Below are positions 23,683-32,248 of a stretch of DNA of 64,000 bases, piece after piece. A model generated the notes under the pieces. That model ran no database searches and had not been told where the DNA came from. It was given only the letters and a program-made list of their open reading frames with translations. The number at the start of each line of letters is the position of its first letter. The stretch's first letter is position 1. The position numbers were made by a program, and so were the translations under genes. The stretch comes from Tepidanaerobacter sp. DTU063 (GTDB lineage: Bacteria > Bacillota > Thermosediminibacteria > Thermosediminibacterales > Tepidanaerobacteraceae): the NCBI GenBank assembly GCA_001512695.1, contig LFSJ01000227.1, positions 1 through 64,000 of the forward strand. Direction: 5' to 3'.

Positions 23683-26600
23683 ATGGGAACGAAAAAGTTA
23701 AAATTATCGGAAAACTCCAAGGTCGTTTTGAAGAAGCGTTATCTGGCTAAAGATGAAGAAGGCAATGTGATAGAGACACCGGAACAATTGCTTGAAAGGG
23801 TATCTCGAGCTATAGCGAAGGCGGAGGATAAGTACTCCGAGGGCAAGTCTAGATATTGGCAAGAAAAGTTCTATGAGGAAATGGCGGAATTAAAATTTCT
23901 CCCCAATTCCCCTACACTTATGAATGCCGGTAGAGAGCTTGGCCAGTTATCGGCTTGCTTTGTGCTGCCAGTAGAAGATTCCATGGAGGGAATTTTTGAC
24001 TCCATAAAGCATGCAGCCCTTATACATAAAAGCGGTGGAGGAACGGGTTTTAGCTTTTCTCGCCTTCGTCCCAAAGGGGCCACGGTAAAGTCTACAGGTG
24101 GCGTGGCTTCAGGGCCCATATCCTTCATGAAGGTATTCAACTCTGCAACGGAAGCCGTAAAGCAGGGCGGGGTTCGTCGGGGTGCCAACATGGGTATTTT
24201 GCGGGTTGACCATCCGGATATTTTAGAGTTTATTAGGTGCAAGCAGGACGATAAGGAAATCACCAACTTCAACATAAGTGTGGCAATCACAGATGAGTTT
24301 ATGAAAGCCCTGGAAAATGACGGGGAATACGACCTGATAGATCCCCACACCAATAAAGTTACGGGTAGGCTAAAAGCTAGGGAAGTTTTCGATTTAATTG
24401 TGGACATGGCCTGGAACAACGGCGAGCCCGGAATCATATATATCGATAGGATGAATGAGGACAACCCCACCCCTTCCATCGGGGCCATCGAAAGCACCAA
24501 CCCTTGTGTAACCGGTGACACCTTGGTAGCTACGGAAGAAGGCTTGGTCAGAATAGATGAACTTTATACCCGATATAAAAAAGGCGGTTTTAGAATAGTT
24601 ACTGACAACAGGGTTCCAACAACCCAATTAATGGTAGCCAATGATGGACGACTTGTCGAGGCAGTACCTAATATGGGTGTTTCGGGAACAACATTAAACC
24701 CGGTTGTGCAGGTCTACAATAATGGTAAAAAAGAAGTAATGCGTCTTGTGACAAAATCAGGCTTTCAGATTAAAGCAACTCCTGATCATAGATTTTTAAC
24801 AACCGAAGGTTGGAAAGAGCTTAGAGAGATTAAAGCAGGAGACGAAGTATTAATTCAATCAGGGGAAGGCAGTTTTTCTAAAAATGACAAGCTTCCTTTT
24901 CCAGTTGTCAATAGATATAAGGGGAAAAATGGCAGGATATACACATTTAATTTTCCACAAAATTGGTCTCGAGAATTGGGACAAGTTTTAGGTTGGCTAG
25001 TAGGAGATGGTTGGCTCAGAGACCAGGGTGAAAACTATCGCGTAGGATTTGCTTTCGGTAAGGATGATGCAGAGATACTTGATTACCTTAAAGGTATTAT
25101 TAATGGTATGTACGGCAAGGATATACGTGAAGTAAAACGTATAAATGGAGTTTATCATTTATCTTATCATAGCAAACCTATGGTGAACTTTTTCAAGGAC
25201 CTTGGTGTAAAAAGCGTTGGTGCACAAGATAAAGAAGTTCCGGAAGCCATATTTAAAGCGCCGTATTACGCAGTGCAAGGCTTTTTACAAGGTTTATTTA
25301 CAGCTGATGGCACAGTAAGGACCAATTCTAAACCTAATAGTGAGTGGATAGCCCTAACCTCAAAGAGTAAAAAATTATTAACCCAGGTCCAAATATTGCT
25401 TTTAAATTTCGGCATAAAAAGTGTGCTTATGGACAGGTCTCGAAAGCCCCAGGAGAAAAAATTCAGGTATGTGACGGTCGACGGAGAGGAAAGATTTTAT
25501 GGCACCGATGGAGTATTGTACGAGCTAGGTGTTTTTGGAGCTAGCCGGGAAAGATTTAGGCAGAAGATTGGATTTATACAGTCGAGCAAAAATCAAACTC
25601 TTGATAACATAGTTTTTGACAGGTTTTATGCAGAAAAATTCTATGACGAAGTCGAGTTAGTAGAATATGTAGGAGAAGAAACTGTTTATGATTTAACAGA
25701 ACCGGTGACCCATTCAATGATATGTAATGGACTAGTGGTTCACCAATGCGGAGAACAGCCTCTGCTACCATTCGAAAGTTGCAATTTGGGTTCTATAAAC
25801 CTTGCAAAATTCGTCAAAAAGGATGGAGATAAGAGCATCATCGATTACGAGGGCCTGAGGGAAACCGTGCATGCCGCCGTAAGGTTATTAGATGATGTCA
25901 TAGATGTAAACCTATATCCTTTAAAGGAAATAGAAGAAATGACTTTGGCCAACCGCAAGATCGGACTCGGTGTGATGGGCTTTGCGGATCTGTTAATACA
26001 GCTCGGCATTCCCTATAATTCCGATGAAGCCGTAAAAATGGCTGAAGAAGTAATGAGCTTTATTGACAGTGAGTCAAAAAAGGCCTCCGAAGAACTGGCA
26101 AAAGAGCGAGGGGTCTTCCCCAATTGGGAAAAGAGCATTTACAAAGACAAGGGAATGCGCTTGAGAAATGCCACCACGACAACTATTGCACCTACGGGAA
26201 CCATAAGCATTATAGCGGGAGCTTCCAGCGGCATCGAGCCCATATTTGCTTTGGCTTTCGAGAGGCATGTGCTTGACAATGAGCGCTTGGTTGAGGTGCA
26301 CCCCTTATTTAAAAAGGCTTTAAGCGATTTAGGGCTTTACACCGATGAATTGATGCAGGAGGTCATAGATAAGGGGTCGGTTCAGGAGATAGCGGGTTTA
26401 CCGGACAAAATAAGAAAGGTCTTTGTCACTGCCCATGACATTACTCCCGAATGGCATATAAAGATCCAGGCTGCCTTCCAGAAATACACCGACAATGCCG
26501 TATCAAAGACCGTAAACTTCCCCTACAGTGCAAGCAGGGAAGATGTAAGAGATGTTTATTTGATGGCTTATGAACTGGGCTGCAAAGGTGTGACGATATA

Positions 26601-27291
26601 CAGAGACGGCAGCAGGGAGGAACAGGTCCTCAATAAAGGCACGAAAGATAAGGCTAAAGATGAGACGAAGGATATGACGGTAGCTCAACGCTGCGAAGAT
26701 TGCCCGATAGCCGACATGATTCCGGGAAGTGAAATAAAGCCAAGGCCAAGGCCCAGTGTCACCTACGGCAATACCGAAAAGGTAAAGATCGGCTGCGGAA
26801 ATCTGTACATCACAGTAAATACCGATGAACGTGGCATCTGCGAAGTGTTTACCAACCTTGGCCGGGCAGGAGGCTGTCCCTCCCAGTCAGAGGCCACCAG
26901 CCGCTTGATTTCCATGGCCCTTCGTTCCGGGATTGACGTCAAGGCCATAGTCGAGCAGCTAAAGGGCATACGCTGTCACTCTACCTTGCGCCAGATGGCC
27001 AACAACAAGGAAATAAAGGTGCTCTCATGTCCCGATGCCATAGGCAGGGCCATTGAGCGCAGCATAGGTCTAATAAACGGAAACGGCAACAACCATGAAT
27101 CAAACTACGCCTATATTAAGCGTTATGGTGATACCGAAACCGATGAAAGGGCTATAACAAAGGATGAAAGCAGTTCAAATGTAAATAAGTTGCTCGTAAA
27201 AAGTTCTGCATGTCCCGAATGCGGCCATACCCTTGAACACGATGGAGGCTGCGTAGTATGCCGCAGCTGTGGCTACTCCAAGTGTGGTTAA
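23683..27291 (+). CDS. nrdJ: Adenosylcobalamin-dependent (class II) ribonucleotide reductase, interrupted by an intein
   Basis: The precursor has 1202 residues; removing the intein (275-688) leaves 788, normal for NrdJ. The enzyme turns ribonucleotides into deoxyribonucleotides using a thiyl radical made by adenosylcobalamin, without oxygen. Host marks are LPNSPTLMNAG, the first redox Cys in SACFVLP, GGGTGFSFSRLRP, the active-site loop NP-CGE split by the intein, the phosphate loop APTGTISIIAGASSG and a C-terminal zinc-ribbon-like tail (CPECGHTL, CRSCGYSKCG) that carries the reducing cysteines. There is no N-terminal ATP cone. GAGGTGATATAA precedes ATG. Confidence 0.95.
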   Translation: MGTKKLKLSENSKVVLKKRYLAKDEEGNVIETPEQLLERVSRAIAKAEDKYSEGKSRYWQEKFYEEMAELKFLPNSPTLMNAGRELGQLSACFVLPVEDSMEGIFDSIKHAALIHKSGGGTGFSFSRLRPKGATVKSTGGVASGPISFMKVFNSATEAVKQGGVRRGANMGILRVDHPDILEFIRCKQDDKEITNFNISVAITDEFMKALENDGEYDLIDPHTNKVTGRLKAREVFDLIVDMAWNNGEPGIIYIDRMNEDNPTPSIGAIESTNPCVTGDTLVATEEGLVRIDELYTRYKKGGFRIVTDNRVPTTQLMVANDGRLVEAVPNMGVSGTTLNPVVQVYNNGKKEVMRLVTKSGFQIKATPDHRFLTTEGWKELREIKAGDEVLIQSGEGSFSKNDKLPFPVVNRYKGKNGRIYTFNFPQNWSRELGQVLGWLVGDGWLRDQGENYRVGFAFGKDDAEILDYLKGIINGMYGKDIREVKRINGVYHLSYHSKPMVNFFKDLGVKSVGAQDKEVPEAIFKAPYYAVQGFLQGLFTADGTVRTNSKPNSEWIALTSKSKKLLTQVQILLLNFGIKSVLMDRSRKPQEKKFRYVTVDGEERFYGTDGVLYELGVFGASRERFRQKIGFIQSSKNQTLDNIVFDRFYAEKFYDEVELVEYVGEETVYDLTEPVTHSMICNGLVVHQCGEQPLLPFESCNLGSINLAKFVKKDGDKSIIDYEGLRETVHAAVRLLDDVIDVNLYPLKEIEEMTLANRKIGLGVMGFADLLIQLGIPYNSDEAVKMAEEVMSFIDSESKKASEELAKERGVFPNWEKSIYKDKGMRLRNATTTTIAPTGTISIIAGASSGIEPIFALAFERHVLDNERLVEVHPLFKKALSDLGLYTDELMQEVIDKGSVQEIAGLPDKIRKVFVTAHDITPEWHIKIQAAFQKYTDNAVSKTVNFPYSASREDVRDVYLMAYELGCKGVTIYRDGSREEQVLNKGTKDKAKDETKDMTVAQRCEDCPIADMIPGSEIKPRPRPSVTYGNTEKVKIGCGNLYITVNTDERGICEVFTNLGRAGGCPSQSEATSRLISMALRSGIDVKAIVEQLKGIRCHSTLRQMANNKEIKVLSCPDAIGRAIERSIGLINGNGNNHESNYAYIKRYGDTETDERAITKDESSSNVNKLLVKSSACPECGHTLEHDGGCVVCRSCGYSKCG
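24505..25746 (+). other. Intein with LAGLIDADG homing endonuclease inside NrdJ
   Basis: The insert has 414 residues. Block A starts with Cys (CVTGDTLVATEEGLVRI), block B is ATPDHRFLT with its His, two dodecapeptide motifs are VLGWLVGDGWL and GFLQGLFTADGTV, both with catalytic Asp, and block F ends VTHSMICNGLVVHQ before Cys +1. The final residue is Gln rather than Asn; Gln-ended inteins that splice are known, for example in a viral ribonucleotide reductase. Splicing joins Asn-Pro to Cys-Gly-Glu, restoring the radical-site loop. The insert seems more A/T-rich than its host, in line with transfer. Confidence 0.92.
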
Positions 27292-27336
27292 TGTAGAGCA
27301 ATCAATGGTTCACAGGAATCCCATCCTTACACGAAG

Positions 27337-27380
27337 AGCTCCCTTAAGGCTTACCAGTTTAGCTTTAAGGGAGCTTTTTC
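27337..27380 (+). terminator. Terminator of nrdJ
   Basis: AGCTCCCTTAA pairs with TTAAGGGAGCT across an 18-nt loop, followed by TTTTCG. Confidence 0.85.
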
Positions 27381-27466
27381 GTTTGATAGTTAACAGGCTC
27401 ATTGAAAATATTCGAATTTTCTGCTATGATAAAATAATGCATAGATCTAATACAAGGAGTGGTAAA

Positions 27467-28111
27467 TTGAAAGCCATTATTTTTGACATGGATGGTGTAA
27501 TAATTGATAGTATGCCGTTACATCATCAAATTGAAAGGGAAATGCTTAGAGAATACGGTTATGACATCAGTGAGGAAGAACACAACACTTTTGCAGGAAA
27601 TACCGATTATTACATGTGGAGCGTCATGAAGGAAAGATTCAATTTAGAAGCTTCTGTTGATGAATTGACGGCAATAAAAAAGGAATTATTTGTCGAAAAC
27701 CTGGACAAAGTCAAGCTGTTGGATAATTTCTATGACTTTATGCTGGCTGTTTATAATGAAAAGTATTTGCTGGCAATGGCATCATCTAATACTCGAAAGG
27801 CCATAGATAAGGTTATGGATATATTTAGTCTATCCAAGTACATAAAAGTATCCGTATCCGGTGAAGAAGTAGAAAAAGGCAAACCCAATCCGGAAATATT
27901 TTTAAAAGCTGCAAAAAAGCTGGGTGTCGAACCCAAGAATTGTTTAATAATCGAAGATACCTTTGTCGGTATACAGGCAGCTAAAGCTGCGGGTATGAAA
28001 TGTATAGGTTTTAAAAATCCAAATTCAGGGGATCAAGATTTGTCGGGTGCTGATTTAGTAGTGGAGAGCTTTAAGGAATTGAGCGTGGACACCATAAAAG
28101 AGCTTCTATAA
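27467..28111 (+). CDS. HAD-superfamily hydrolase, beta-phosphoglucomutase-like
   Basis: The protein has 214 residues from TTG 27467, behind AAGGAG. It has motif I FDMDGVIIDSMP with the nucleophile and acid Asp, a helical cap, motif II ASSNT, Lys in EKGKPNPEIF and motif IV IIEDTFVGIQAAKAAG. These proteins act on small phosphate esters, as phosphatases or as phosphoglucomutases. The exact substrate cannot be told. It is a single-gene unit between two terminators. Confidence 0.87.
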   Translation: MKAIIFDMDGVIIDSMPLHHQIEREMLREYGYDISEEEHNTFAGNTDYYMWSVMKERFNLEASVDELTAIKKELFVENLDKVKLLDNFYDFMLAVYNEKYLLAMASSNTRKAIDKVMDIFSLSKYIKVSVSGEEVEKGKPNPEIFLKAAKKLGVEPKNCLIIEDTFVGIQAAKAAGMKCIGFKNPNSGDQDLSGADLVVESFKELSVDTIKELL

Positions 28112-28170
28112 AAGAAATGCTTAAATATCCCGGCTAATTAGGGAGCAGCATCGACTTTTTAAATGAAGAA

Positions 28171-28205
28171 AAGACACCGAAACAAACCCGGTGTCTTTTT
28201 TTTCA
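28171..28205 (+). terminator. Terminator of the HAD gene
   Basis: AAGACACCG pairs with CGGTGTCTT around a short A-rich loop, followed by a T tract. Confidence 0.88.
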
Positions 28206-28257
28206 TAGCACATAAAGCAAAAAACCATCCCATAAACGATGCCGGGTCAAATACTGC

Positions 28258-28854
28258 TCACAAATTGGACGGTTTTTCACCTAAAATGCCGTAAAAGAAA
28301 AGCGAGGATAATTCCTGCATTGCGGATTTGGACAGTTTTGAAATTAGCTCGTATTGATTTATGGTTTCTTTAAAAATGCCAATGTAAAACAAAAAGGCTT
28401 CATTTGAGATATCCCTATTTATATAACCTTCCCTGCGGCCTTTATCTATTAGCCGTATCATCAGGGGAATGGCTTTATTCTTGTAATAATCATCGATAAA
28501 TTGCTTCATATCCTGATATTTTACTAGAATGGTTTGAATAAATTCGTAATTCATCATTCTAACGGATTCGCTTTTGTCAAAGACGATTTCCTCGACGATT
28601 TCCAGGAAAGACATTCCTTCTTCCAGTAAGCGTTCATATTGTACGACCTTTTCCTCCATAAAGTCTTTGATAGACTCCTTTAGGAGGTTTTCCTTGCTGC
28701 CGAAGTAATTATATATAGTGACTTGAGAAACATTGGCTTTTTTAGCTATTTGAGCAATACTAGTTTTCTGCACTCCCTGCGTGCAAAAAAGCTCAAAGGC
28801 AGCCCTGCAAATGTCCTTTTTCTTGCGCATGGTCCTGCGCTCAAACCCGTTCAT
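28258..28854 (-). CDS. TetR-family repressor of the adjacent efflux operon
   Basis: The protein has 198 residues. Its helix-turn-helix is CRAAFELFCTQGVQKTSIAQ and ANVSQVTIYNYFGSKENLL. I chose ATG 28854 (MNGFERR), seven bases behind GAGGTG; another ATG two codons upstream lies too close to that site. The gene is divergent from a MacB-like ABC transporter, and the shared region holds two identical operator arms, one over each promoter. It therefore probably represses both itself and the exporter until a ligand binds its C-terminal domain. Confidence 0.88.
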   Translation of the reverse strand: MNGFERRTMRKKKDICRAAFELFCTQGVQKTSIAQIAKKANVSQVTIYNYFGSKENLLKESIKDFMEEKVVQYERLLEEGMSFLEIVEEIVFDKSESVRMMNYEFIQTILVKYQDMKQFIDDYYKNKAIPLMIRLIDKGRREGYINRDISNEAFLFYIGIFKETINQYELISKLSKSAMQELSSLFFYGILGEKPSNL

Positions 28855-28873
28855 ATACATGCACCTCGTACAT

Positions 28874-28902
28874 ATAATACAAGAAATAATGAAATAAATC
28901 AA
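28874..28902 (-). promoter_or_regulatory. Promoter of the tetR gene
   Basis: On the minus strand TTGATT and TATTAT are separated by 17 bp; operator 1 overlaps it. Confidence 0.6.
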
Positions 28903-28915
28903 CAAAAATATTTCA
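28890..28915. promoter_or_regulatory. TetR operator 1
   Basis: TGAAATA-N12-TATTTCA. It overlaps the tetR promoter and lies just upstream of the -35 of the exporter promoter. Confidence 0.75.
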
Positions 28916-28922
28916 AAACTCA

Positions 28923-28951
28923 TTGTCAGAGCTTTGTATTTTTGATATTAT
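28923..28951 (+). promoter_or_regulatory. Promoter of the MacB-like exporter operon
   Basis: TTGTCA and TATTAT are separated by 17 bp. Operator 2 starts at the last base of the -10. Confidence 0.7.
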
Positions 28952-28976
28952 GAAATAAAACGATGCAAATATTTCA
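28951..28976. promoter_or_regulatory. TetR operator 2
   Basis: TGAAATA-N12-TATTTCA, the same arms and spacing as operator 1, with centres 61 bp apart. It covers the expected start of transcription of the exporter operon. Confidence 0.75.
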
Positions 28977-29016
28977 TAAATATGAGTAGTAGAATATATC
29001 GAAGGGAGGGCTGTGC

Positions 29017-29721
29017 TTGGAAACGATAATAATGGCCGAAGATCTGAGCAAGACATACATAATGGGCGAAGTTGAAGTTAGAGCATTAAAAGAAGCAAAC
29101 TTTGAGCTGATGGAAGGGGAACTGGTTGTTGTGCTGGGCCCCAGCGGGTCCGGCAAAAGTACCTTACTTAATATCATCGGAGGAATGGATAAACCCACCG
29201 GCGGAAGACTGTACTACAAGGGAAGGCCATTACATGAAGCTGACCAAAGACAGCTGACTTTGTACCGCCGAAATGAAGTGGGTTTTGTCTTTCAGTTTTA
29301 TAATTTGATGCCAAATCTCACGGCCCTGGAGAACATCAATCTTTCGGTACAGATCGCCCAAAACCCCCTCTCTGCAGAAAAATTATTGGAGCAGGTGGGC
29401 CTTGCAGATAGAGCTGACCATTTTCCATCACAGCTGTCAGGAGGAGAGCAGCAGAGGGTGGCCCTGGCCAGGGCCCTTGCAAAAAATCCCAAGATGCTCC
29501 TTTGCGACGAACCGACCGGGGCCTTGGACTACAGCACCAGCATCCAGGTTTTAAGCTTGCTTAAAAGCTTTTGTGATATGTACTCAAAGACGGTTGTCAT
29601 CATTACCCACAACACCGCCATAGCCCAGATGGCCCACCGGATATTTTATTTGAAAGACGGCAGGTTAGAAAGAATTGAAAAGAATGAAAATCCACTGCCG
29701 CCGGAGAAGGTGACCTGGTAA
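29017..29721 (+). CDS. MacB/LolD-type ABC transporter ATP-binding protein
   Basis: The protein has 234 residues, TTG start behind GGGAGG. Motifs are Walker A GPSGSGKST, Q-loop FVFQFYNLMP, signature LSGGEQQRVALARAL, Walker B MLLCDEPTGALD and switch His ITHN. This set is that of the MacB class, which transmits ATP energy across the membrane to extracytoplasmic domains instead of moving a substrate through the bilayer. The stop overlaps the permease start by one base. Confidence 0.93.
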   Translation: METIIMAEDLSKTYIMGEVEVRALKEANFELMEGELVVVLGPSGSGKSTLLNIIGGMDKPTGGRLYYKGRPLHEADQRQLTLYRRNEVGFVFQFYNLMPNLTALENINLSVQIAQNPLSAEKLLEQVGLADRADHFPSQLSGGEQQRVALARALAKNPKMLLCDEPTGALDYSTSIQVLSLLKSFCDMYSKTVVIITHNTAIAQMAHRIFYLKDGRLERIEKNENPLPPEKVTW

Positions 29722-32084
29722 TGCTGTTTCGCAAGATGATAAGGGACATTAGGGAAAACCGGGGGGCATACCTGGCCTGCATGGTCATCATAACACTTGG
29801 ACTTATGATATTCACAGCCTTTTCAACAATGGCAGGGACTTTGCAGACTTCCCAGCAAAGCTTTTATGAAGGCCAGAATTTTGCAGATGGATTTGCCCAA
29901 GTACAGGCTATACCAAAAGATGAGATAAGCAAGCTAGAAGATGTAGAGGGAATTAAAGAAATCCAGGGCCGCCTCGTAAAAGAAGTGATGGTATATGCGC
30001 CTGAAAGCAAGGAAAATATATACTTGCGCCTGGTATCGGTGGAGAATGACGCGCAAAACCCCATAAATGAACCCCTACTCAAAACGGGTTTTCCCCTTGA
30101 AGATAACCTGCTAAATATTTGGGTAGATAATCAGTTCTTTGAAGCCAACAATTATAGCCTAAATGATGAAATAGAAGTAATTGCGTCAGGTAGAAAGCAT
30201 AAGCTTTCAATTTCAGGGGTGGCCAGCAGTCCGGAGTTTGTATACGCCCTTCGCACGGGAGCAGATTTATTTCCCACACCCGAGACTTTCGGCATCGCTT
30301 TTATGCCTTTAACTAGCATGGAAAAACTTTTTCCCGACCAAAAAGCCTACAATGACATAGTGTTTACCCTTAGGCCCGGCGCTGACTTTGAAAAAGTCAA
30401 AACCGAGCTTGAAATAAAACTAAAGCCGTATGGACTTGAGAGCCTGATTTCCAGGGATGAACAGACAAGCCACCTGCTTTTAAGCGAGGAGCTTAAGGGC
30501 CTTGTATCAATGTCAAAGATTATGCCCATAGTATTTCTTACAATCGCCGCTGTAATCATGTATATCACCCTCAAAAGACTTATAGAACAGCAGCGGATTC
30601 AGATAGGAATTTTAAAAGCCGAAGGCTATACTACTCAAGAAATAATGCTTCACTACATGTCCTATGCCGTAATCATTGGACTCGTAGGAGGGATACTTGG
30701 CGTCATTTCCGGAGGGATTCTTTCCTATCCGCTATCATCAATTTTCCAGGTATTTTTTAACCTGCCGGGGCTTGAAGGCAGATTTTCACCATCTCTTGCG
30801 ATTTCAGGCATAATCCTGGCCGTATCCTTTTCGCTCCTGGCAGGATTTCAGGGCAGCAGGAATGTCTTGGCTTTACAGCCTGCTGAGGCCATGCGGCCGC
30901 CAGCACCGGTGCAGGGGAAGCGAGTCTTGCTCGAAAGAATTGGCATAATATGGAAGAGACTTACCGTGCAGCAAATGATGGCGGTTCGCAACATGTCACG
31001 AAACAAGGGACGCAGCTTTTTTATATTTCTCGGCATGATGGTTTGCTTTGCAATTTCCAGTTTTACCTGGTCCATGAATGATATGATACAAAAGATGATG
31101 TACGACCAGTATGAGAAGGTGGAAGTGTACGATGTAAAGCTAAGCCTTGCAAGGCCCATGGAAGAAAAAAGTGTGGTCAGGGAACTGGCTGCCTTTCCGG
31201 GGGTGAGCCGCGTAGAAGCCATGGCGGAGATTCCGGTCACTTTAAAACACAAGTGGCATGAGAAGGATGTGGTGATACTTGGCCTTCCTGAAAACTGCAG
31301 TCTTTACAATATATTGGACGATGAGTATAACAAGCTTGCACCGCCCAAAAACGGGCTGCTTATATCAGAGCGACTGGCAAAGCTCCTTGATGCAGAGCCG
31401 GGCACAAGGCTAACCGTAGAAACTGCCATGAGAGCGGACGATAAAGACGGGACCTTGCAGGTGCTTGGAATCATTCCCCAGTACTCGGGCACAAACGCAT
31501 ACATGGAAATAGGTTCCCTTCAAGATTTCTTGCGACAAAGAGGTCTTATAACATCGGCTATGCTGAAGATCAACAAAATTGACATTCCTTCCCTTCGTGA
31601 AAAATACGTGCACACCGATGTGATAAGTTCTATTGATGAGAGGAGTCAGCGACTTGAAAAATTCAAGGACATGATGGGCTCCTATGGTAGCATGATATAT
31701 ATTTATGCCATGATTAGTGTAGTCATAGGCTTTGCCATAATTTATAGTTCTTCCATCATTACCCTGTCGGAGAGAAGCCGGGAATTGGCTTCCATGATGG
31801 TCCTGGGCATGACGCCCCAGGAAGTGCTGTCGGTAGTCACCTTTGAACAGTGGTGTTTAGCGCTGCCAGCTATGCTACTGGGTATCCCTTTGGCAAGAGT
31901 ATTGCTGATAGGGATGTCTTCAGCCATGAGCACCGACATGTATACGATTCCTGAACGGATAACTTTGACGGCTTTGCTGCTGGCTTTTTTGGTGACCACT
32001 TTATCGGTATGGCTAGCCCAAAAGGTTGCAGCAAGGAAAATCAGGACTTTGAGTTTAGTCGAAGTATTGAAGGCACGGGAGTAA
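29721..32084 (+). CDS. FtsX-like ABC transporter permease
   Basis: The protein has 787 residues. It begins with a membrane span (YLACMVIITLGLMIFTAFS), has a large outside domain of about 220 residues, three spans around 270-390 (first FtsX domain, with LIEQQRIQIGILKAEGYT), another span near 430, a second outside domain and three last spans (second FtsX domain, SERSRELASMMVLGMTPQE). Two FtsX domains in one chain and a Gram-positive host suggest export of a peptide, drug or lipid, together with the ATPase and the HlyD-like partner downstream. Confidence 0.9.
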   Translation: MLFRKMIRDIRENRGAYLACMVIITLGLMIFTAFSTMAGTLQTSQQSFYEGQNFADGFAQVQAIPKDEISKLEDVEGIKEIQGRLVKEVMVYAPESKENIYLRLVSVENDAQNPINEPLLKTGFPLEDNLLNIWVDNQFFEANNYSLNDEIEVIASGRKHKLSISGVASSPEFVYALRTGADLFPTPETFGIAFMPLTSMEKLFPDQKAYNDIVFTLRPGADFEKVKTELEIKLKPYGLESLISRDEQTSHLLLSEELKGLVSMSKIMPIVFLTIAAVIMYITLKRLIEQQRIQIGILKAEGYTTQEIMLHYMSYAVIIGLVGGILGVISGGILSYPLSSIFQVFFNLPGLEGRFSPSLAISGIILAVSFSLLAGFQGSRNVLALQPAEAMRPPAPVQGKRVLLERIGIIWKRLTVQQMMAVRNMSRNKGRSFFIFLGMMVCFAISSFTWSMNDMIQKMMYDQYEKVEVYDVKLSLARPMEEKSVVRELAAFPGVSRVEAMAEIPVTLKHKWHEKDVVILGLPENCSLYNILDDEYNKLAPPKNGLLISERLAKLLDAEPGTRLTVETAMRADDKDGTLQVLGIIPQYSGTNAYMEIGSLQDFLRQRGLITSAMLKINKIDIPSLREKYVHTDVISSIDERSQRLEKFKDMMGSYGSMIYIYAMISVVIGFAIIYSSSIITLSERSRELASMMVLGMTPQEVLSVVTFEQWCLALPAMLLGIPLARVLLIGMSSAMSTDMYTIPERITLTALLLAFLVTTLSVWLAQKVAARKIRTLSLVEVLKARE

Positions 32085-32170
32085 TTTATGCGTTCATATT
32101 TTAAATGTGCCTGGAGACCACTATATTGTTAGGTTATTTCTTGCGTGCCGCTCATGATACCTTTGTATTA

Positions 32171-32198
32171 TGTAAGGGCGGTCTTTGACCGCCGGCTG
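32171..32198. repeat. REP-like GC-rich palindrome, copy 2
   Basis: TGTAAGGGCGGTC-TTT-GACCGCCGGCTG lies between the FtsX-like and HlyD-like genes. Compared with copy 1 (11856-11883), a C-G stem pair has become T-A, so pairing is preserved. It may separate expression of the adaptor from the permease. Confidence 0.7.
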
Positions 32199-32248
32199 TT
32201 TAAACAGACACAATCAAAACTAGTAAGAGAAGAAAAAGAGAGGAATGG

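Noticed and set aside
23871-24521. Open frame of 216 codons antisense to nrdJ
   Set aside because: Shadow of the conserved nrdJ frame; no start signals or family match.
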